Origin: an uncultured Bacteroides sp.
GTDB lineage: Bacteria; Bacteroidota; Bacteroidia; Bacteroidales; Bacteroidaceae
DNA length: 64,000 nucleotides
Assembly (NCBI GenBank): GCA_949289295.1
Contig: CASENM010000030.1
Location: 48,577-112,576 of the forward strand
Direction: 5' to 3'
Made by a program: the position numbers and the translations under genes. Position 1 is the first letter of the stretch. Every line of letters starts with the position of its first letter. This document shows positions 47,628 to 56,146 of the stretch, one piece after another. The notes below the pieces were generated by a model that worked only from the letters and a program-made list of their open reading frames with translations, had not been told where the DNA came from and searched no databases.

Positions 47628-48821
47628 ATGAACAGATATAAAGAAATAACCATCCATCCATTTTCTTCGTCTGCCCAAGCAGGACGTAGTCTGTTGTGTT
47701 TTCACGGGCAGTATTATGAAGCTAACGGTCCGGTGGTCGAGCTGCTGGAGGAACTTCAGCAGCATGCGACAGAGGAAGCAGCCATATCGGCCTATATACA
47801 GAAAAAAGAATGCAAATATACAATGGAACAGGTGCGACAGGTGATTGACAAGTTTTTCGCCCCCATGTTTAAGGATAAGATGCGGGCTCATTCGTTTCTC
47901 TATGAGCGTCAGTTGCTTGGCGTGTCGTCAGTCGATGCTTTCTCCGATCGTTTCCGGTTCTTTTTCAATCCTGTATATATGTGTATTATATTAGGAGTGG
48001 CATTGGCGTTGGATATATGGTTTTTCTTCACGACACCTGATTTTTTGTTGTTCAATAATACAGTGGATCTTTATATGGTAGTCGCTCTGTTGGTATTTCT
48101 GCTTGCCTCCTCGTTTTTCCATGAGTTGGGTCACGCTTCCGCATGTAAGTATTTTGGTGTGCGGCATGGTGGCATAGGTTTCGGATTGTATCTGAACTTT
48201 CCCGTACTTTATACAGATGTGACGGAAGTGTGGAAACTGAACCGGACACAACGATGTGTGGTAAATCTGGCCGGCGTGTATTTCCAGTGCTATTGGCTTA
48301 TCATTCTGCTTGTTGTATTTTTTCTTAGCGGCAACGATATGGTACGTTACCTGATATTGGTGATGAATCTCGGTTTTGTAATGACACTGAATCCTTTTTT
48401 CAGATTCGACGGTTATTGGATGGCTTCCGATCTGTTGGGCGTTCCGAACCTCCGGCAACGTTCGTGGGAAGTGGTGGAATACACATGGCGGAGACTGTGC
48501 CGTAGGCCGACAGGAAAGAAACCTTGTCTGCTGCAGATACGTACGGCTGAGAAATACGGTATGCTGTTCTATTCAGTGGTGGTGAATTTCTTTATGGGTT
48601 TTTATTTTTTGTATGTCATCCCATTGTTTCTGTATCGTTTTGTATATACTTTTCCCGATGAGATGAACGAGCTGATTCTCTATCTTTCCAACCGGATGGC
48701 ACCGCCGTTCGTTTTGTTGCGCAATCTTAGTGCACAGCTTGTGTTCATGACTCTGATAGGTTATCTGATATATCGTTTGCTGGCACCGTTCGTGAGGAGA
48801 AAGATACATTCCGGAGAGTAA
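47628..48821 (+). CDS. PqqD-like domain fused to M50 membrane metalloprotease
   Basis: A protein of 397 residues. The first about 85 resemble a PqqD-like/RRE winged helix (YYEANGPVVELLEELQQHATEEAAISAYIQKK...VRQVIDKFFAPM). Then come several transmembrane helices with the M50 zinc motif HELGH (165-169) and a later NPFFRFDGYW (about 254-263), whose Asp completes zinc binding. This combination occurs in peptide export or processing steps of RiPP clusters. It would recognise the leader and cleave it within the inner membrane. It is co-oriented and tightly spaced with the barrel upstream and the O-antigen-ligase-like gene downstream. Confidence 0.82.
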   Translation: MNRYKEITIHPFSSSAQAGRSLLCFHGQYYEANGPVVELLEELQQHATEEAAISAYIQKKECKYTMEQVRQVIDKFFAPMFKDKMRAHSFLYERQLLGVSSVDAFSDRFRFFFNPVYMCIILGVALALDIWFFFTTPDFLLFNNTVDLYMVVALLVFLLASSFFHELGHASACKYFGVRHGGIGFGLYLNFPVLYTDVTEVWKLNRTQRCVVNLAGVYFQCYWLIILLVVFFLSGNDMVRYLILVMNLGFVMTLNPFFRFDGYWMASDLLGVPNLRQRSWEVVEYTWRRLCRRPTGKKPCLLQIRTAEKYGMLFYSVVVNFFMGFYFLYVIPLFLYRFVYTFPDEMNELILYLSNRMAPPFVLLRNLSAQLVFMTLIGYLIYRLLAPFVRRKIHSGE

Positions 48822-48835
48822 CAAGGAGTTGAAAA

Positions 48836-50788
48836 ATGGACCGACTGTATGTATGTGTTTTGTCGCTGCTTCTGGCAGTGATGTGTCTGCTGCTGTTTCA
48901 GGTGGACGATCCTCATCAGATAGCATTGTGTCTGATGGCTGTAGCTTTGTATCGTATAGGAATGCCTATCCGTCTGTCGACCGGTGACAAATGGCTGTGT
49001 GTGCTTGTCTTATATGAATGTGTTTCATGTGTGTGGGCAGTCTGTCCCATTCCGGCAATCCGGTCGGCTTTTTGTATGGTGTATTGTTTGACAACTTATT
49101 TTCTTGTCCGCAGGTTGCAGGAAGAAAGGTGTGACATGCATCTTGCTGTAACCTTTTTGCCGATAGGTGCCGCATTGCTGCTGTCGTTGGGTAGTTTTTG
49201 GGTGTTTCGTAATTCGGTACTGGATGTGGGTTTTGCCGACACTTATCATTTTCGTTTTCTGTTCCGTCCGTTGGGGTATATCACTAATATATGGTCGGAG
49301 GTATTACTTTTACTTTTAGGATGGATATGTATGGTGCGCCGGCATTCGGGTACGTTCATCTGTTGTTGTCTATTGGCAATCTGGTTTTCGTTTTCCCGTG
49401 GAGCCTATATTGCCACAGGTATTTATCTCGTAGGTGGGCTGTTCTGTTTCAAAATAAAGAGAGAGAAATTGTATCTGTTGCTTGCTGGAGTATTCTCTTT
49501 TGTGCTGGTGTGTTGTCTGTGCCCGGAGGAAGTGAAGACAACCTTGCAGATGAATCGGACTGTTTCTCAAAGGCAAAGTACGGAGAGCCGTATCGATGGT
49601 ACGCAGGCTGCTTGGAAAGCATTTAAGGAAAGACCGTTGTTGGGGTATGGAAACCGTAATTTCACGTATGCCGTTGATCATGAACTGAATCAAGACAGTA
49701 GACGTTCGTTTACATCTTTTGCACCCAATATCGTGATGCAGTTGCTTGTGGAAAAAGGTATAACGGGCACATTGATTTACGTGGTGCTTGTGGTGCTGGC
49801 ATTCCGGGCATTGTGGAGAAGGCGTGAGGAGCGTAGGGTACGTGTGGCAGTTTGTACATTGGTGGCCTTGTGTGTGAAGGACATGAGCCAGGCTACTCTT
49901 TTACACACTTTGTTTACTCTTTGGATGACTTTTATATTGCTGGCATTTTTGTTTTATGAGTCGTGTCCGGCAAACATTTCGGATTCTTCTTCCCAGAAAA
50001 GATGTTTTGTCGTGCCGGGTATCGCATTTTTGACTGTGTTTATGTGGAATTTTTCCGGATGGAAAAAGTTCGCTGACCCGACAGGACAGTTTGTCCGCCA
50101 GGCTTTTGAGATGATGAAAGACGGTGACTTCGCTTCCGGTTCTTTTTCTGGTGTGGAAACGCATTTGGAACAGGCTTCCGTATGTCACCCCGAGGATTTA
50201 CAGATAAGATATCTTTGTGCATGGCTGACACTTCGAAGAGGAGAACTGGAACAGGCTGAAGCCATGCTGGCTTGTTTAACAGAGAAATATCCCCAGAATT
50301 CTCTGTACACTTGGAGTATGGGGGAAATACATTATTTGAAAGGCAATAGGAAAGAGGCACTTTCTGCTTGTGTAGAGGCTGTTCGCAATATGCCACGGTT
50401 GCTGACCCATGTCCGTATGGAAGAATGGAAGCGGAAGGATCGTTGTTTTTACCGGGCTTTACACGACAGCCTGTCGATACTTAAGCCGTCGGCTGAAGCT
50501 ACTCCGTCCGATTATGCCCGTTATGGTTATATAGCCCGTTGGTGTGGCAACTCATGTGCGGATGAATATCTCAGGGTTGCTGTGGACGGATTGCCCAATC
50601 TGGCCACTCCATGGCATCTGTTGGGTGATGACCGTAAGTACCGTCTGTTGCTTTACGGGGTTTTCCGACAGAATCTTGGTGAGGCGGAATTGCCGGAACA
50701 AGTTCCCATGACCGATGTTCTTTTGTTTGAAATGTCTTGTATGGTAAAATTACAGAACTGGTATGGCGAAGTTTTGGTGGCGGAATAG
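48836..50788 (+). CDS. O-antigen ligase/polymerase-like membrane protein with TPR tail
   Basis: A protein of 650 residues. The first about 400 have ten or more hydrophobic segments of the Wzy_C/WaaL type, with the periplasmic-loop motif RPLLGYGNRNFTYAVDHEL and NIVMQLLVEKGITGTLIYV. The C-terminal about 240 residues are helical with TPR-like repeats (RRGELEQAEAMLACLTEKYPQNSLYTWSMGEIHYLKGNRKEALSACVEA). Such proteins transfer or polymerise glycans on a lipid carrier, but relatives are also found near peptide clusters without a known role. It starts 14 bp after the M50 gene. Its stop is followed at once by the degraded gene fragments at 50810. Confidence 0.8.
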   Translation: MDRLYVCVLSLLLAVMCLLLFQVDDPHQIALCLMAVALYRIGMPIRLSTGDKWLCVLVLYECVSCVWAVCPIPAIRSAFCMVYCLTTYFLVRRLQEERCDMHLAVTFLPIGAALLLSLGSFWVFRNSVLDVGFADTYHFRFLFRPLGYITNIWSEVLLLLLGWICMVRRHSGTFICCCLLAIWFSFSRGAYIATGIYLVGGLFCFKIKREKLYLLLAGVFSFVLVCCLCPEEVKTTLQMNRTVSQRQSTESRIDGTQAAWKAFKERPLLGYGNRNFTYAVDHELNQDSRRSFTSFAPNIVMQLLVEKGITGTLIYVVLVVLAFRALWRRREERRVRVAVCTLVALCVKDMSQATLLHTLFTLWMTFILLAFLFYESCPANISDSSSQKRCFVVPGIAFLTVFMWNFSGWKKFADPTGQFVRQAFEMMKDGDFASGSFSGVETHLEQASVCHPEDLQIRYLCAWLTLRRGELEQAEAMLACLTEKYPQNSLYTWSMGEIHYLKGNRKEALSACVEAVRNMPRLLTHVRMEEWKRKDRCFYRALHDSLSILKPSAEATPSDYARYGYIARWCGNSCADEYLRVAVDGLPNLATPWHLLGDDRKYRLLLYGVFRQNLGEAELPEQVPMTDVLLFEMSCMVKLQNWYGEVLVAE

Positions 50789-50809
50789 TCAGCGGACCTT
50801 GTTCCTTCC

Positions 50810-51116
50810 TTACGAGCTGGCCCGCGACCTGGAGCTGCACTACCAGAACGTGCTTTTTATCGTGTTCCGCCTGATGGGATTTTATACACGTGTGGAATAC
50901 CACACCTCGCAGGGACGCGCCGACCTGGTGCTGCAGACGGAGAGTTACGTCTACGTGATGGAGTTCAAGCTGGACGGCACGGCGGAGGAGGCCCTCCGCC
51001 AGATAGAGGAGAAGAACTACGCGCTCCCGTTCGCCTCTGACCCGAGGAAGCTGTTCAAGGTGGGCGTGAACTTCAGCAATGCGGTCCGGGGTATTGAGAG
51101 ATGGGTGGTTGGATGA
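50810..51116 (+). pseudogene. 3' fragment of a second AAA/PD-(D/E)XK gene
   Basis: About 305 bp are nearly identical to the last part of the gene at 37949 (39190-39494), from YELARDLELHYQN to RGIERWVVG, with only scattered base differences. The ATPase domain is missing. An open frame begins at 50763 but its first residues (MAKFWWRNSQRTLF) are not homologous, and it overlaps the end of the preceding gene. The preserved part includes the D...ExK strand, so the fragment could still fold, but no start signal was seen. Confidence 0.85.
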
Positions 51117-51125
51117 GGAAAAATG

Positions 51126-51169
51126 ATTCGGACAGGAGCTTGACAGCAGCGTCCTGAAAGCGAGATAAG
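51126..51169 (+). pseudogene. 44-bp ghost of a beta-barrel gene 3' end
   Basis: After the AAA fragment, the bases align with the end of the barrel gene at 37838. Restoring one missing base gives DSDRSLNSSVLKAR-stop, against GVDRSINSAILKAR-stop of paralogue 1. This indicates that a third barrel gene once ended here. The remaining bases to 51255 hold no other recognisable gene. Confidence 0.55.
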
Positions 51170-51255
51170 GCCTTTTTTATCTTTAATGCCGTGTTCCGGA
51201 ACATCGCGCCCTATGGACGGGTGATTGAAATGTTGTACCTTTATGGCCTAAATTT

Positions 51256-53802
51256 ATGTTTATGAAGATACAGGCATTTTCATTATTATGTTTTTGGGGC
51301 GCGGCATTGAGTGCCCATGAGTGGCAACCTTCTGACTGGCCGGTTCTGAAACGGTATGACGGACAGCATCTTTATCAGATAGCCCTTCCTTTAGGGGGAA
51401 TCGGAACAGGAACCGTCTCGTTGGGAGGGCGCGGAGAACTGAGGGACTGGGAAATCATGAATGTCCCGGCAAAGAAGTACAGTACAGTCACTACAGGCAA
51501 CAACGCGCCGTTTTTTGCGGTTTATGTGGAATCCCCGGATGGAGAGAATACCACCACTTTATTGAATGGTCCGCTTTATCCACAGGAATACCTTCATTAT
51601 GAGGGGCGTCCGGTCAATCATCATGGAATGCCCCGTTTTTCGGAAGCCTCGTTTGAGGCGGCCTATCCTTTCGGACAGGTACATCTGTCAGATCCTGATT
51701 TACCGGTAAATGTGACGGTCAAAGGATTTAATCCGTTGGTCCCTGGAGATGCGGATGCCAGCGGACTGCCTGTAGCGGTGTTGAGTTATGTGGTAGAGAA
51801 CAAGACTGATCGTCCATTAGAGGTTTCCGTATGCGGCTCGATGCGCAATTTTATCGGGAAAGACGGCAGCCGGTTTACTACAGATTGGAAAGGTGATTAT
51901 ATTCCGGTAGGAGCAAAGAAAAATCGGAATGTGTATCGGGAACAGGATGGCCTGAAAGGGATTTATTTCTGTTCAGACGGGGTTGACAGGAATGATCCGG
52001 CATGGGGAACCATGGCTCTGACTACCCGGTCGGATGGAAAAATGAGCTACAGGACTTCTTCAAGACCGGACGAATGGAATAACGCGATATTGGATTTTTG
52101 GGATGATTTCAGTGCGGACGGATGTCTGTCGGAGCGGAAAGAACCGGTAAACGAGGATGATCCGATGGCTTCACTGGCTGTCAGAAAGACAATTTCCCCA
52201 AAAAGCCGTGAGTGTTTTACTTTTTATCTGACATGGCATTTCCCGAACCGGAAGGCCTGGTCATCTGCTGTTGTCGGAAATTATTATACCTGTCAGTTTG
52301 AAGATGCCTGGCACGCCGCAGAGGATATAGTTCCTCAAATTCCGGAGTTGGAAAAAGAGACTTTGAGTTTTGTGGATGCGTTTTTGTCGGGCTCTTTCCC
52401 GGATGTGATCAAGGAAGCGGCTCTTTTTAATTTGTCCGTCTTGCGTTCGCAGACTGTATTCCGTTTGCCGAGCGGACACTTGATGGGTTGGGAAGGTGTA
52501 ATGGACCGTTTTGGCTCATGTATGGGCTCATGTACGCATGTGTGGAATTATGAGACAGCGACTCCTTTTCTTTTCGGGGAACTGGCCCGGACGATGCGTG
52601 ATGTGGAGCTGAATCATGCATTGAAGGAAAACGGACTGATGAACTTTCGTGCCACGCTGCCATTGTCAACAGCGGCGGATGGAAGCTCAGCCGCGGCAGA
52701 CGGCCAAATGGGTTGCGTGATGAAAATGTATCGGGACTGGCAGCTGTCGGGTGACAATGATTTCCTGAGACGCAACTGGCCGCAGGTGAAGAAGGCTCTT
52801 GCGTATGCATGGATTGAAAAAGGTTGGGACGGAAATCAGGACGGCGTGATGGAGGGCTCACAGCATAATACGATGGATGTCAATTATTTCGGACCTAACC
52901 CGCAGATGGGTTTCTGGTATATGGGCGCTCTGAGGGCCGCGGAAGAGATGGCGGAGGCTATGGATGACAGGGATTTCCGGCAGAAATGCCGGTCGTTGTT
53001 TGAAAAAGGTAGCAAATGGATGGACGGGAACCTTTTCAACGGTGAATATTATGAGCATAAGATCACGGATCCTCAGACTTTCCGGTTTCTGGATATGGAT
53101 GACCCGGATGTGCAGATTCCTCCGTTTCAATTGGGACGCGGCTGTCTGGTTGACCAGCTGGTAGGTCAATATATGTCTCATATTTGTGGATTGGGTTATC
53201 TGGCGGATTCGGCTCATGTCAGGAAGACCTTGCAGAGTATCATGAAGTATAATTTTGTAGAGGATTTCAGCCGACATTTCAACAATATGCGATCGTATGT
53301 GATGGGGGATGAGGCGGGGCTTCTGATGGCATCCTGGCCGAAAGGCCGTCTGGAGGTGCCTTTCCCTTATTTTGCGGAGGTGATGACAGGATTCGAATAT
53401 TGTGCTGCTACAGGAATGATTTATGAGGGAATGGAAGATGAGGCCTTGACATGTATCCGTGCTGTCCGTGAGCGTTTTGATGGTGCGAAGAGGAATCCTT
53501 TCAGTGAGGCGGAATGTGGGCATCATTATGCGAGGGCGATGGCCGGTTGGTCGGCAATGATTGCATGGAGTGGCTTCCGGTATTCAGGAGTGGATAAGGT
53601 GATGTGTTTCACTTCGCGTCCTGGACGGTATTTCTGGAGCAACGGCAGTTCATGGGGAATCTGTGAGGTTTCGGACAAGCATGTTTCCCTGAAACTGTTG
53701 AAAGGTTGTCTGGAATTGAAGAAAATCAAGGTGGGGGACAGAGAGAAGAAGTTGAAGGACTGGAAACTGGAATGCGGAGAGGAAAGGACGGTCAGGCTGT
53801 AG
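51256..53802 (+). CDS. GH116-family glycosidase (GBA2-like)
   Basis: Exported glycosidase of 848 residues with signal peptide (MKIQAFSLLCFWGAALSA). It has the N-terminal beta-domain (LPLGGIGTGTVSLGGRGELRDWEIMN) and a C-terminal (alpha/alpha)6 domain with MGSCTHVWNYE, GSQHNTMDVNYFGPNPQMGFWYMGALRA, and CGHHYARAMAGWS. This fits GH116, which includes beta-glucosidase/glucosylceramidase and beta-xylosidase activities; the substrate cannot be read. ATGs at 51256 and 51262 are both possible; MKIQAF at 51262 begins a cleaner signal peptide. A TACCTTTA -7-like box sits at 51236. The gene ends at the terminator at 53831. Confidence 0.88.
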   Translation: MFMKIQAFSLLCFWGAALSAHEWQPSDWPVLKRYDGQHLYQIALPLGGIGTGTVSLGGRGELRDWEIMNVPAKKYSTVTTGNNAPFFAVYVESPDGENTTTLLNGPLYPQEYLHYEGRPVNHHGMPRFSEASFEAAYPFGQVHLSDPDLPVNVTVKGFNPLVPGDADASGLPVAVLSYVVENKTDRPLEVSVCGSMRNFIGKDGSRFTTDWKGDYIPVGAKKNRNVYREQDGLKGIYFCSDGVDRNDPAWGTMALTTRSDGKMSYRTSSRPDEWNNAILDFWDDFSADGCLSERKEPVNEDDPMASLAVRKTISPKSRECFTFYLTWHFPNRKAWSSAVVGNYYTCQFEDAWHAAEDIVPQIPELEKETLSFVDAFLSGSFPDVIKEAALFNLSVLRSQTVFRLPSGHLMGWEGVMDRFGSCMGSCTHVWNYETATPFLFGELARTMRDVELNHALKENGLMNFRATLPLSTAADGSSAAADGQMGCVMKMYRDWQLSGDNDFLRRNWPQVKKALAYAWIEKGWDGNQDGVMEGSQHNTMDVNYFGPNPQMGFWYMGALRAAEEMAEAMDDRDFRQKCRSLFEKGSKWMDGNLFNGEYYEHKITDPQTFRFLDMDDPDVQIPPFQLGRGCLVDQLVGQYMSHICGLGYLADSAHVRKTLQSIMKYNFVEDFSRHFNNMRSYVMGDEAGLLMASWPKGRLEVPFPYFAEVMTGFEYCAATGMIYEGMEDEALTCIRAVRERFDGAKRNPFSEAECGHHYARAMAGWSAMIAWSGFRYSGVDKVMCFTSRPGRYFWSNGSSWGICEVSDKHVSLKLLKGCLELKKIKVGDREKKLKDWKLECGEERTVRL

Positions 53803-53830
53803 GAAGCCGGATTTCCGTAGATGAAAGACA

Positions 53831-53876
53831 AGGAGGTGTCTGGCTTGCTTTTAGAGCGGGTGACACCTCCTTTTTG
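53831..53876 (+). terminator. Terminator of the GH116 gene
   Basis: AGGAGGTGTC (53831-53840) pairs with GACACCTCCT (53862-53871), followed by T residues. It lies between the convergent GH116 and MscS genes. Confidence 0.85.
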
Positions 53877-53887
53877 ATGTCTCAGCT

Positions 53888-55096
53888 TTAATGGACTTCG
53901 TCTGGTCTTATCCTGTCTTGCCGGATATCCACACCTGACGGACGCTGGAAAAGTTTCAGTCCGAACTGTGGGACACTGGCGATAAGGTAGTCAAATACTT
54001 CTGCCTGTATCGCTTCATAGACGGGCCATTCGGTGGTAGTGGCGAAGCAATATATTTCAAGCGGAAGCCCCTCGGTGGTAGGCTCCATCTGCCGGACCAT
54101 TTGGAGAAACTCGTGATTGATTTTCGGGTGATTGCTAAGATAGTTCATGGCGAAATTCCGGAAAACCAGCAAGTTGACTATTTGTCCGTTTTCAGCTTCT
54201 TCTTTGCTGATCCATTCTTTTTCCGTATATTCCTTGATTTCCTGGTCTGTACAGAAGCGGATGGTGTTCACATCGAAGAAAAGCTGGCGTTTGATGCGGC
54301 GGCTGCCGCTTTGCCACATCCCGCGCCAGTTCTGGAACGAGTCGCTGACCAGTGCGTAAGGAGGGATGGTAGTGATGGTCTTGTCGAAGTTCTGTACCTT
54401 GACGGTGGTGAGCGATACTTCAATCACATATCCGTTGGCACCGTATTTGTCCATTGTAATCCAGTCTCCCGGACGGAGCATGTCGTTGGCGGATAACTGT
54501 ACGCCGGCCACAAGTCCCAGAATGCTGTCCTTGAAAATCAGCATCAGTACGGCAGCCGACGCACCCAGTCCTGCCAGAATGGTCGTTGCGTCTTGGTTCA
54601 TCAGAGTGCTGATGATGAGTATGATTCCGATACCGATGGAGACCAGGTTAATCATCTGGTAGATGCCTTTCAGCGGACGGTTCTTCAGTGACTCGTGTTC
54701 GTTGGATATCTCGTAGAGGGAATTCAGGAACGCGTTGATGAGCCGCAGGGTGACGATGATCAGATAGATAAGACAGATTTTTTGGCTGATTCCCAGTATG
54801 TCCGGCGCATTTTCGAAGGCAAAAGGAAGCATGATGTAGATTAAAATGGGCGGGATGAGCCGGCAGACAGCAGAGAGCATCCGCTCGTTGAACAGGTAGT
54901 CGTCCCATGTGGCCTTGGTCCTTGCCGTGATTTTATGGATGGCCGGCATGATGAGGTAGTGGAAGATTTTTGTGAAGATATAGGCTATCAATAGGATGCC
55001 CACCAGCAACGTGATTCGTGTGCCCCAGCTGAGGTTGTCCTTGTCGATTCCCAGATTGTAGAGGAATACGGCTATTTCTCGGTTCAGATTATCCAT
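53888..55096 (-). CDS. MscS-family mechanosensitive channel (YbdG-like)
   Basis: Inner-membrane protein of 402 residues with about five N-terminal transmembrane helices, then the MscS pore and beta-domain (ILAGLGASAAVLMLIFKDSILGLVAGVQLSANDMLRPGDWITMDKYGANGYVIEVSLTTVKVQNFDKTITTIPPYALVSDSFQNW). The glycine/alanine-rich pore helix and the GDWI...G.V..I..TTV..F block are diagnostic. The long N-terminal membrane section resembles YbdG/MscM. It protects against hypo-osmotic shock. It is transcribed alone and divergent from etfB. Confidence 0.92.
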   Translation of the reverse strand: MDNLNREIAVFLYNLGIDKDNLSWGTRITLLVGILLIAYIFTKIFHYLIMPAIHKITARTKATWDDYLFNERMLSAVCRLIPPILIYIMLPFAFENAPDILGISQKICLIYLIIVTLRLINAFLNSLYEISNEHESLKNRPLKGIYQMINLVSIGIGIILIISTLMNQDATTILAGLGASAAVLMLIFKDSILGLVAGVQLSANDMLRPGDWITMDKYGANGYVIEVSLTTVKVQNFDKTITTIPPYALVSDSFQNWRGMWQSGSRRIKRQLFFDVNTIRFCTDQEIKEYTEKEWISKEEAENGQIVNLLVFRNFAMNYLSNHPKINHEFLQMVRQMEPTTEGLPLEIYCFATTTEWPVYEAIQAEVFDYLIASVPQFGLKLFQRPSGVDIRQDRIRPDEVH

Positions 55097-55185
55097 AATG
55101 GTAATAATTTAGATATTATATGGTCGCAAATATACGTTTTTTCTTGCTCAACGTCAGGCTGTATGTGCATTTTTTATATATATCG

Positions 55186-55217
55186 TTTGGGTAGTCTGAA
55201 TGCTTTCATTAATTTTG
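55186..55217 (+). promoter_or_regulatory. Promoter of the etfB-etfA-acd operon
   Basis: TTTG (55186-55189), 20 bp, TAATTTTG (55210-55217). Transcription would start near 55224, so the ATG at 55200 is excluded and the etfB start at 55257 is supported. Confidence 0.7.
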
Positions 55218-55256
55218 CCAACAGAAGAAATCATTAATTTCAAAACAAATAATAGA

Positions 55257-56144
55257 ATGAGCTTGAAAATTGTAGTACTGGCAAAACAGGTTCCCGACAC
55301 CCGTTGTGTGGGGAAAGATGCCATGAACGCGGACGGTACGATTAACCGTGCGGCTCTTCCGGCTATCTTCAATCCGGAAGACTTGAACGCCCTGGAACAG
55401 GCGCTCAGATTGAAAGATACACATCCGGGTTCTACCGTAACCATGCTGACCATGGGACCGGGACGTGCGGCGGAAATTATCCGTGAGGGTTTATACAGAG
55501 GTGCGGACAACGGCTATCTGCTGACAGACCGTGCTTTCGCCGGTGCGGATACGCTGGCCACCTCGTATGCGCTGGCTACGGCTATCCGCAAGATCGGTGA
55601 GTATGATGTCATTATCGGAGGACGCCAGGCAATCGACGGAGATACGGCTCAGGTAGGCCCTCAGGTGGCTGAGAAACTGGGATTGCCACAGGTGACATAC
55701 GTGGAGGAAATCGAAGAGGTGGCTGACGGACGTATCCGCGTGAAACGTCATATTGACGGCGGTGTGGAAACGGTAGAGGCTCCTCTGCCTATCGTGCTGA
55801 CTGTAAACGGAAGTGCGGCTCCCTGCCGTCCGCGCAACGCGAAACTGGTGATGAAGTACAAGCGTGCCATGGGTGGACAGGAAAAGGCTGCCTTGGCAAA
55901 GGAAGGAAAAGAGTTGCCATACGCAGACCTGTATGAATCACGTCCTTATCTGAACATCACGGAGTGGAGTGTGGCTGATGTGGACGGCGATACGGCTCAG
56001 TGTGGTCTTTCCGGCTCTCCGACGAAAGTGAAGAAGATTGAGAACATCATTTTCCAGGCTAAGGAAAGCAAGACGCTGAGCGGAAGTGACGCGGATGTAG
56101 AGAACCTGATTGTTGAACTGTTGGCTAACCATACGATAGGATAA
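55257..56144 (+). CDS. etfB: Electron transfer flavoprotein beta subunit
   Basis: A protein of 295 residues. It carries the EtfB N-terminal strand and loop (LKIVVLAKQVPDTR), the AMP-binding/recognition region (YDVIIGGRQAIDGDTAQVGPQVAEKLGLPQVTYVEEIEE) and the conserved PLPIVLTVNGSAAPCRPRNAKLVMKYKRA loop that contacts dehydrogenase partners. It pairs with EtfA to carry electrons from the acyl-CoA dehydrogenase two genes downstream. The start at 55257 follows from the promoter at 55186-55217. It is separated from etfA by 2 bp. Confidence 0.95.
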   Translation: MSLKIVVLAKQVPDTRCVGKDAMNADGTINRAALPAIFNPEDLNALEQALRLKDTHPGSTVTMLTMGPGRAAEIIREGLYRGADNGYLLTDRAFAGADTLATSYALATAIRKIGEYDVIIGGRQAIDGDTAQVGPQVAEKLGLPQVTYVEEIEEVADGRIRVKRHIDGGVETVEAPLPIVLTVNGSAAPCRPRNAKLVMKYKRAMGGQEKAALAKEGKELPYADLYESRPYLNITEWSVADVDGDTAQCGLSGSPTKVKKIENIIFQAKESKTLSGSDADVENLIVELLANHTIG

Positions 56145-56146
56145 TT

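Noticed and set aside
48966-49249. Minus-strand frames inside the O-antigen-ligase-like gene as extra small peptides
   Set aside because: No start signals and no resemblance to the precursor; they are antisense to conserved transmembrane coding sequence.
50763-51116. Intact-looking 117-residue frame after the O-antigen-ligase-like gene
   Set aside because: All but its first few residues are the copied C-terminus of the AAA/PD-(D/E)XK protein, and it overlaps the previous gene's end, so it was scored as a gene fragment rather than a real gene.
55200-55256. Upstream ATG for etfB
   Set aside because: It lies upstream of the expected transcription start of a clear promoter (55186-55217), and MSLKIVVLAKQVPDTR is the family start.
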